A stretch of DNA of 64,000 nt. Source: Prorocentrum cordatum. Lineage: Eukaryota; Sar; Dinophyceae; Prorocentrales; Prorocentraceae. Both the position numbers and the translations under genes were made by a program. Location: contig CAUYUJ010017809.1 of NCBI GenBank assembly GCA_963575745.1, forward strand, positions 153,871-217,870. Direction: 5' to 3'. Positions 56,740-64,000 of this stretch are shown here, piece after piece (the first letter of the stretch is position 1; every line of letters begins with the position of its first letter). The notes below the pieces were generated by a model. It did no database searches and had not been told where the DNA came from. It saw nothing but the letters and a program-made list of their open reading frames with translations.

Positions 56740-58670
56740 ACTCAACTTAAATTGAGAAAACCGACAGCACCTACGAACATTCCGACTCATAGTGAATATT
56801 TTTGGCCTCTCAATGCGACAGGCGGACGCGTCTGATGTCTGCAAATCGACTCCTGTCATTACCAGCCCTGCAGCCCTCCTACAGCCCGAGTTAAGTGCAG
56901 AAAACCGACAGCACCTCTCAGGATGATCCGAACAATAAAGAAGTGTCGCGAACCTAATTCGGGCAGCAGACCGAGATCCGAGCTCTGGGTTCGACAGGCG
57001 GACGCGTCTGGTGTCTTCAAATCGATTCCTGTGACCACCAGCACTGTAGCCCCATCAGCGCGAGTTGAGTGAAGAAAACCGAGAGGACTTCTCAAGATGA
57101 CTCGACCAGTAGGAATAGTTTCGCGATTCTAGATCGGGCAGCAGACCGAGTTCAGAGCTCTGGATTCGACAGATAAACGCAACCGATTATTCTGAATCGG
57201 TGTCTGTAAAAATCAGCTCTGATATCAAGACGACTCGAATAATACGAATAGGTTCGCAGACCTAGCTCGGCTAACAGACCGAGTTCAGACCTCTGGATTC
57301 AACAGGCGAACGCGCCTAATGATTCTACATCGATTAGCGGTGCTTACCAGCTCTGTAGCTTTCCTAAAGCTCGAGTTATGTTCAGAAAACCGTCAGCGCG
57401 TATCAAGATGACTCGAAACGGCTGATCCCGCCACAGTGCTTTTCGATAGAAATATTGCCCCGATTCAGCTGAGATCAAGATGGCGGGCGGGAATAAGATC
57501 TAATGTCACGGGGAAAATACTAGAGCTCTAACGAATTGTTGAATTCCGAGAACAAAATTTTCAACCGAGCAAAAGTCAGCAAAAGTTCCGTCGAGATTTT
57601 TCGAGCCAACTAGCTTTCCAGCGCGCCGGAATTAGTCTCAGCTTCCAGCAAAAAATGGTACCGGCGGTGAAGCGTCAACCTGGTCTCCGCCGGGAACCTC
57701 GTAGAGCTCTTTTCACGCGTGAGAGTGCTAAGAGTTGAAGGAGAGAGTTTCTGGAGGCATTTCTCGAAAAATTGAATCTTCAATGTTTTGATTGTGATAA
57801 AGTGCGCCTTCAGCACTCATATTAAGACGCAGAGGCCCTGAAAGTTGTCTACAGTTGCGAAAAATCTACTTCCTCAAAATGAATTGTCAAATATGCTTCA
57901 AATATTTGCTAAACTAACCAAAAAAAACTGGGCGCCGGCGGTAAACCGTCAACCTTGGTTACCGCCGGGGGACTTGTAGAGCTTCCTAACTCGACTTAAG
58001 TTGAGAAAACAGACAGCACTTACCAACAATCTGACTTACAGTGAATAGTTTTTGACCTCTAAATGCGACAGACGGACGCGTCTGATCTCTGCGAATCGAC
58101 ACCTGTCATTACCAGCCCTGCAGCCCTCCTACAGCCCGAGTTAAGTGCAGAAACTCGACAGCACCTCGGATGACTCGAACAATAGGAATAGTTTCGCGGA
58201 CCTAGTTCGGGCAGCAGACAGAGTTCAGAGCTCTGTATTCGACATGCGGACGCGCCTGATGTCTTCAAATCGATCCCAGTGATTACCAGCCATGCAGCCC
58301 CCCCTACAGCCCGAGTTAAGTCCAGATAACCGACATTATCTCGCAAGCGACTCGAACGATACGAAAAGTTTCGCGATTCTAGATCTGGAGTCGACAGACA
58401 ATCGCAACAAGTGATTCTGAATTGGTGCCTCTGAATATCAGCTCTGTAGCTGTCCTACAGCTCGAGTTGAGTGCAGAAAACCGATCGTTTCTGTCAAAAT
58501 GGCTTGAATAATACGAACAGGTTTGTGGCCCTAGCTCGGCTAGCAGACCGAGTTCAAACCTCTCGATTCAACAGGCGAACGCGCCTGATCATTCTGCATG
58601 CATTAGCTGTGCTTACCAGCTCTGTAGCTGCCCTAGAGTTCGAGTTATGTTCAGAAAACCGTCAGCGCAT
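56740..58670. repeat. Family E (about 172 bp) units, mixed with family C, D and hairpin copies
   Basis: GGGCAGCAGACCGAG-type anchors at about 56,964, 57,137, 57,270, 58,210 and 58,533, with ATTCGACAGGCGGACGCG, TCAGCTCTGTAGCTG and CTACAGCTCGAGTTAAGT. Frames of 70-95 codons on the minus strand here are repeat translations. No gene. Confidence 0.75.
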
Positions 58671-59089
58671 ATCAAGATGACTCAAAATGGCCGATCCCGC
58701 CACAGTGCTTTTCGATTATTCACCCGATCGAGCTGAGATCAAGATGGCGAGCGGAAAAAATACTAGAGCTCTAACGAATTGTCAAATTTTGAGAACAAAA
58801 CTTTTAATCGAGCAAAAGTTGTCAAAAGTTCAGTCGAGATTTTTCGAGCCAATTAGCTGTGGGGCGCGGAATTACTCTTAGCTTCCAGCAATAACTTGCT
58901 AAGGGAGCTCCACGAGTCAGTTGTCACATTGTTCGCCTCTGCCGGCTTGGCCAACTAGCTCCACCCATCGCCGGAACTTGTAAGCGTCCAAAACCAAGAT
59001 TGCGAAGCGAAGCGCGGAAATGGGCGCCGGCGGTACACCGTCAAGCTTTGTTACCGCCGGGAGACTCGTAGAGCTTCCTAACTAGACTT

Positions 59090-59712
59090 AAGTTGAGAAA
59101 ACATATAGCACTTACGAACAATCTGACGTATAGTGAATAGTTGTTCACCTCTGAATGCGACAGGCGGGCGCGTCTGATGTCTGCGAATCGACTCTTGTCA
59201 TTACCAGCCCTGCAGCCCCCCTACAGCCCGAGTTAAGTGCAGAAAACCGACAGCACCTCTGAGAATGACACGAACAATAGGAATAGTTTCGGATCTAGTT
59301 CGAGCGGCAGACAGTTCAGAGCTCTCTATTCGACAGGCGCACGCGCCTGATTTCTTCAAATCGATTCCAGTGATTACCAGCTATGCAGCCCCCCTACAGC
59401 CCGAGTTAAGTCCAGGTAACCGACAGCATCTCGTAAGCGACTCAAACGAAACGAATAGCTTCGCGATTCTAGAACGGGCAACATACCGAGTTCAGAGCTC
59501 TGGATTCGACAGACAAACGCAACTGATCATTCTGAATCGGTGCCTGTGAATATCAGCTCTGTAGCTGTCCTACAGCTCGAGTTCAGTGCAAAAACCGAGA
59601 GTTTATGTGAAGATGACTCGAATAATACGAACAGGTTCGCGGACCTAGCTCGGCTAGCAGACCGAGTTTAGACCTCAGGGTTCAACAGGCGAACGTGCCT
59701 CATCATTCTGCA
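59090..59712. repeat. Family E (about 172 bp) tandem block
   Basis: Three to four units with GACAGGCGGGCGCGTCTGAT, CAGCCCCCCTACAGCCCGAG and GAATAGTTTCGCGATTCTAG. No gene. Confidence 0.75.
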
Positions 59713-59934
59713 TACGGCCGATCCCGTCACAGTGCTTTTCGATAGTAATGTTCACCCGATCGAGCTGAGATCAAGATGCGAGCGCGAATAAGATCGAATA
59801 TCACGAAAAAAATACTAGAGCTCTAACGAAGTGTCACATTTCGAGAAAAAAATTCAATCGACCAAAAGTTGTCAAAAGTTCCGTCGAGATTTTTTTTGCC
59901 AACAACTAGCTCTCCAGCGCTCCGGAACTTGTAA

Positions 59935-60139
59935 GCGTCCAAAACCCGGATAGCGAAGCAAAGCGCGGAACGTCGCACGGGGACCTCTGCCACGCTGCCT
60001 GAAACGATGCGCGGGACGCTGGAAACCTCGCAGCAGACGCTTACAGGGGCGACGTTTACGATGCGTGGGGCCCTGCAAAGCGCGCAAGAAGATCTGCCTA
60101 GAACCTGGAAGACTTGCTGCGTCCAAAACCCGGATAGCG
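59935..60139. repeat. 21-bp direct repeat around a GC-rich 163-bp segment
   Basis: GCGTCCAAAACCCGGATAGC plus one more G occurs at 59,935-59,955 and 60,119-60,139. The enclosed segment is GC-rich and unlike the satellites around it. Confidence 0.75.
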
Positions 60140-61729
60140 GGGGCAGTGCAATAGCATAAGGCCACTGACACAAACACGCCCACGCATACACGCACGCACG
60201 CACAGACTGGGAACCGGCGGTGAACCGTCAACCAGGTTACCGCCGGGCACCTCGTAGAGCTCTTTTGTTGCACAGCGCTCCTCAGAACAGATCAAGAACG
60301 CTTCTGAAGCGAGATCCGAAAAACTGGAAAAACCACGATTTTTCGGTTTCCATCCAAAATCGGTTCCTGCAAGACTTTCGATAGTAATATTGCAGCCACG
60401 AACCTGACAATTTTACTGGCAGACGCGGCATAACCCGCAACACGTGAGAAAAATATGGTTTCTCAAAATGAATTGTCAAATATATTTCGAATCTCAGCAA
60501 AGCCGACCCAAAGTCATCACTTTCTCTCTTAAGGCCGGGTCGGCCAACTAGCTCCAACCCGCGCCGGAATTCCTCTAGCTCATCGATGGCGAAGAGCCCT
60601 ACGAGGTACTAAGACAGAAAGGCCCTCATAGTCGTTTACAAGTGCAAAGAATCTGCTTTCTCAAAATGAATTGTCAAATATATTTCAAAGAATCGCAAAA
60701 CCACCCAAAAGTTATCACATTGTCCTTTCTGGCCGGGTCGGCCAACTAGCTTCACCCGCGCCCGAATTCCTCTAGCTCATCGATGACGAAGAGCTCTACG
60801 AGGTACTGGAACCGGCGGTAAATCGTCAACCTGGCTACCGCCGGGAACCTCGTAGAGCTCTTTTCTTGCACAGCGATCGTCGGAACACATAGAGAAAGCT
60901 TCTGCGGCGAGAAACGAAAAACTCGAAAAATCGTGTTTTTCTGTTTTTATACAATCTCGGTTCCGCCAAGTGCTTTGATAGTAAAAGTGCATCTAGAGAG
61001 CTCATATTAAGACGCTGAGGCCCTCATAGTTGTCTACAGGTGCGAAAAATCTGCTTTCTCAAACTCGGAACCGGCGGTAAACCGTCAACCAAGCCGGGAC
61101 CCTCGTAGAGCTCTTTTCTCACACCGAACTCCCCAGAACACAGGAAGTAAGCTTCTGGAGTGAGAAAGGAAAAAATCGAAAAATCACGGTTTTCTGATTT
61201 TATCAAACGTCGGTTGCTCCAAGTGTTTTGATAGAAATACTGCACCTACGGACCTGAAAATTTTACTGGCAGACGCGTCTTAACCCACTACAGGTGCGAA
61301 AAATCTGCTTTCTCAAAATAAATGGTCAAATACCCTTCAAATATTCAGACAACCACCCAAAAGTTACCACATTGTCCGCCTCCGCCGGGTATGCCAACTA
61401 GCTCCACCCCGCGCCCGAATTCCTCTAGCTCATCGTTGCCGAAGAGCTCTACGAGGTAATAAATGGTCAAATATCTTTCAAAAAATTGCAAAACCACCCA
61501 AAAGTTACCACATTGTCCGTTCTGGCCGGGTGGGCCAACTAGCTCCAACCCGCGCCGGAATTCCTCTAGCTCATCGATGCCGAAGAGCTCTACGAGGTAC
61601 TGAGCGCCGGCGGTAAACCGTCAACCTTTCTCACCGCCGGGGGACTCGTAGAGCTTCCTGACAGTATATGTTGTAGAAAAAATCCAAGAGAACGACTGGT
61701 TTTTCAGCCCAAGCGATTTCAGACCTCTC

Positions 61730-62835
61730 AAGATGAGTTTAACAAAAAAACAAACAGTTTCGCAACCCAGTTCGAGTATCAAACCGAGTTCAGACCTCTG
61801 AATGCGACAGGCGGGCGCGTCTGATGTCTGCGAATCCACTCATGTGATTCCAGCCCTGCAACCCCCCTACAGCCTGACTTAAGTGCAGAAAACCGACAGT
61901 ATCGACTCGAATAATAGAATAGTTTCGCATACCTAGCTTCAGCAGCAGACCGAGTTCCGAGCTCTGGAATCGACCGACAGACGCGCCTGATCTGTGCAGA
62001 TCGATATCTGTGACCCGCAGCACTGTAGCCATCCCCCAGCACGAGTTCAGTGCAGAAAATTAAGAGCATTTCTCAAGATGATTTAGACAATACGAATAGT
62101 TTCGCGAACATAGCTCGGGCAGCAGGCCGAGTTCAGAGCTCGCGTTTCGATAGACGAACGCGACTGATCATTCCCCATCGGCGTCTGTGACAATCAGCTC
62201 TGTAGCTGCCCTACAGCTCGAGTTAAGTACAGAAAACCGAGAGCGTCTGTCAAGATGACTCGAATAATACGAATGGGTTCGCGGACCTAGCTCGGCTAGC
62301 AGACCGAGTTCAGACCTCTGGACTCAACAGGCGAACGCGCCTGATAATTCTGATTGCGACAGGTGTGCTTACCAGATCTGTAGCTGCCCTACAGCTCGAG
62401 TTAAGTACAAAATACCGATAACGCGTATCAAGATAACTCGAAACGGCCGATCCCTCCGGGACGCTTTTTGGCAGTAAATCTCAAGATGACTCGAACAATA
62501 CCAATAGGTTTGCGAACCTAGCTCGGGGAGCAGGCCGAGTTTAGAGCTCTTGATTCAACAGACGGACGCGCCTATTCTCAATCGATTTCTGTGATTATCA
62601 GCTCTGTGGCTGCCCTACAGATCGAGTTAAGTACGAAAAACCGAGAGCGTCTGCTACAATGACTCGAATAATACGAATAGGTTTGCGACCCTAGCTTGGC
62701 TAGCAGACCGAGTTCAGACCTCTGGATTCAACAGGCGAACGCGCCTGGTCATTCTGAATGCATTGGCTGTGCTGACCAGCTCTGTAGTTGTCCTGAAGCT
62801 CGAGTTATCTTGAGAAAACCGACAGTGCGTATCAA
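61730..62835. repeat. Family E (about 172 bp) tandem block, six or so units
   Basis: CTAGCTCGGCTAGCAGACCG-type anchors near 61,765, 61,935, 62,110, 62,288, 62,518 and 62,692. The best-preserved run of this satellite in the window. No gene. Confidence 0.8.
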
Positions 62836-63344
62836 GATGACTCGAAACGACCGTTCCCGCCTGCCTGCTTTTTGGCCTGCAAAGTTACCCGATCGAGCTG
62901 AGATCAAGATGGCGAGCGGAAAATATCATGGGAAAAAATACTAGAGCTCTAACGAATGGTCAAATTTCGAGAACAAATTTTTCAACCGCCCAAAAGTCAC
63001 CAAAAGGTCCGTCGAGATTTTTCTTGCCAACTAGCTCTCCAGCTCCCCGGAATTACTGGCGCCGGCCAGCATCGAAAGAGAAAGTTGGTTGCTCCAAGTG
63101 TTTGGAAGTGAGAAAATGCAACTAGAAAGCTCATATTAAGGCTCAGAGGCCTCATAGTCGTTCACAGGTGCGAAGAAATCTGCTTTCTTAAAATAAATGG
63201 TTGAATATCTTGCAAATATTCGCAAAACCACCCAAAAGTTACCACATTATCTGCCTCGGCCAGATGGGCCAACTAACTCCACCCCGCGCCGGAATTTCTC
63301 TAGCTCATCGATGCTGAGGAGCTCTACGATGTACATATAGATAA

Positions 63345-63578
63345 TCCACTCCAGGAATAAAACAGCACATGCCGTAAATACGTTCGACAATTCTGAATTA
63401 AAAAACAATAGAAAGCATACCCATACGACTATCCTGCAGGTGATGGGGAGATTGCGGGGGAAGAGTACTATCGATCTATCGATATCACAAGCGATGTTGT
63501 TATCGACCATCGATCCCAGATTCGATATCACTCGATCGATCCGAGCATCGATCTCGTTCGATCGACTGCATTGTCGCC
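63345..63578. other. Low-copy stretch with ATCGA cluster
   Basis: Unlike its surroundings this segment has no match to the satellite families here. From 63,468 to 63,565 the word ATCGA or TCGAT occurs about ten times (for example CTATCGATCTATCGATATCA-like). No gene seen. Confidence 0.5.
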
Positions 63579-63825
63579 TGGCGCCGGCGGTGACAACCTG
63601 GTCACCGCCGGGATCCTCGTGAAGCTCCTTTCACGCGTCAGAGTGCTCAGAGTCGAAAGAGACAGCTTCTAGAAGCATTTCTGGAAAAAGGGAAAAATTG
63701 ATTTTTTCGTGTCGACATGAAGATGGTTGCTCCAAGTGTTTTGATAGTAAAAGAGCGCCTACGGAGCTCAGACTAAGACAGAGAAGCCCTCATAGTCGTT
63801 TACAGGTGCGAAAAATAGCTCGTAG

Positions 63826-64000
63826 AGCTTCCCTTAGCAAGTTATTGCTGGAAGCTTAAGAGTAATTCCGGGAAGCTGGAGAGCTAGTTAGCAAGAAAAA
63901 TCTCGACGGACCTTTTGGTGACTTTTGGTCGGTTGAAAATTTTGTTCTCGAAATTTGAAAATTCGTTAGAGCTCTAGTATTTTTTCCCATGATATTCGAT
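63826..64000 (-). repeat. Family D copy, inverted, cut by the window end
   Basis: Reverse order AGCTCGTAGAGCTTCCC, AGTAATTCCGG, AAAAATCTCGACGGACC, TTCGTTAGAGCTCTAGTA. Same subtype (CAAGTTATTGCTGGAAGCTT) as 58,665-58,920. Confidence 0.85.

Larger units (their letters stand above)
52874..63628 (+). repeat. Hairpin repeat family, 17 copies in the right-hand satellite block
   Basis: Consensus order: (GAGCTCTACGAGGT)ACTGGG, CCGGCGGTAAACC, GTCAACCTT, GGTTACCGCCGGG, CTCGTAGAGCT. Arms CCGGCGGTAAACC/GGTTACCGCCGG pair with one bulge; in several copies GAGCTCTACGAGG and CCTCGTAGAGCTC extend the palindrome to about 70 bp (for example 60,791-60,860). Copies begin at about 52,874, 53,058, 53,284, 53,579, 53,646, 54,205, 54,531, 54,839, 55,325, 56,678, 57,657, 57,927, 59,020, 60,206, 60,805, 61,063, 61,599 and 63,579 (two of these, 53,579 and 53,646, are damaged). 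Two subtypes: GGCGCC...GAGCTTCCT and GAACC...GAGCTCTTTT. At 54,839 and 63,579 the TAA/TTA pair is TGA/TCA, so pairing is kept. Confidence 0.85.

Noticed and set aside
56859-58346. Minus-strand frames of 78-95 codons with similar peptides
   Set aside because: Translations of the 172-bp family; similarity follows the DNA repeat.
43405-63628. Regularly recurring palindromic repeats as a possible CRISPR array
   Set aside because: Spacing is irregular (70 to over 1,000 bp), intervening DNA is itself repetitive, there are no cas genes, and the genome is eukaryotic.
1-64000. rRNA and tRNA genes, telomeric repeats
   Set aside because: I looked for conserved rRNA stretches, T-loop motifs in tRNA context and TTTAGGG-like arrays and found none I could support.

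Overview
This is nuclear DNA from a eukaryote, most probably a dinoflagellate. The strongest sign is at the left end: a minus-strand flavin monooxygenase gene whose 5' leader carries a copy of the dinoflagellate trans-spliced leader (DinoSL), 20 of 22 bases identical, followed by a second truncated leader copy. Supporting signs are a decayed reverse transcriptase of a type I recall from dinoflagellate genomes, a LINE with fused or overlapping ORFs and RNase H, very high GC in the left half, and a huge load of simple and satellite repeats. There are no bacterial operons, promoters or ribosome binding sites. Most long open frames here are by-products of repeats that contain no stop codon.

Layout. 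1-725: 5' part of an intronless FAD monooxygenase gene, cut by the window edge, with relict spliced leaders. 725-5.8 kb: GC-rich DNA with pyrimidine/purine tracts and no recognised gene. 5.8-7.3 kb: RT pseudogene with a DUF4326-like N-terminal piece. 7.6-8.55 kb: CATA/CAGA microsatellite. 8.6-20.7 kb: GC-rich DNA with several protein-like but unrecognised frames and a TCC/GAC tract. 21.1-27.15 kb: CATA-like, TGCACCA-like, GCAAN, 293-bp satellite, GTC and ATC repeats. 27.2-31.1 kb: GC-rich DNA with unrecognised minus-strand frames. 31.13-35.30 kb: a 4.16-kb pentanucleotide (AAGAC/AGGAC) array. 35.3-37.6 kb: GC-rich DNA with a second relict leader. 37.8-41.5 kb: two copies of a minisatellite-bearing dispersed repeat around a 1.37-kb ATC array.

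From about 41.6 kb to the end the composition is less GC-rich and the content is mosaic satellite DNA: a palindromic hairpin family (about 21 loci), a family with a conserved region ending in GCGCCGGAATTACTC, a family of about 172 bp, and a family of about 177 bp. Two retrotransposon-like insertions on the minus strand interrupt it. One is a 2.48-kb element (43,555-46,036), flanked by an 11-bp target site duplication that lies inside one hairpin repeat. The other is a 5.2-kb LINE (about 47.47-52.69 kb) whose 3' end abuts the same position of another hairpin copy. Both carry a GC stem-loop shortly before a short terminal A-run, and both end in the first half of an RNase H domain. The LINE is dead: in-frame stops, frameshifts and an Asp-to-Asn change in the RT active site.

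The genes do not form a pathway. The picture is one or two retroposed (mRNA-derived) loci in a sea of repeats, and a hairpin satellite that looks like the preferred target of LINE-like elements.
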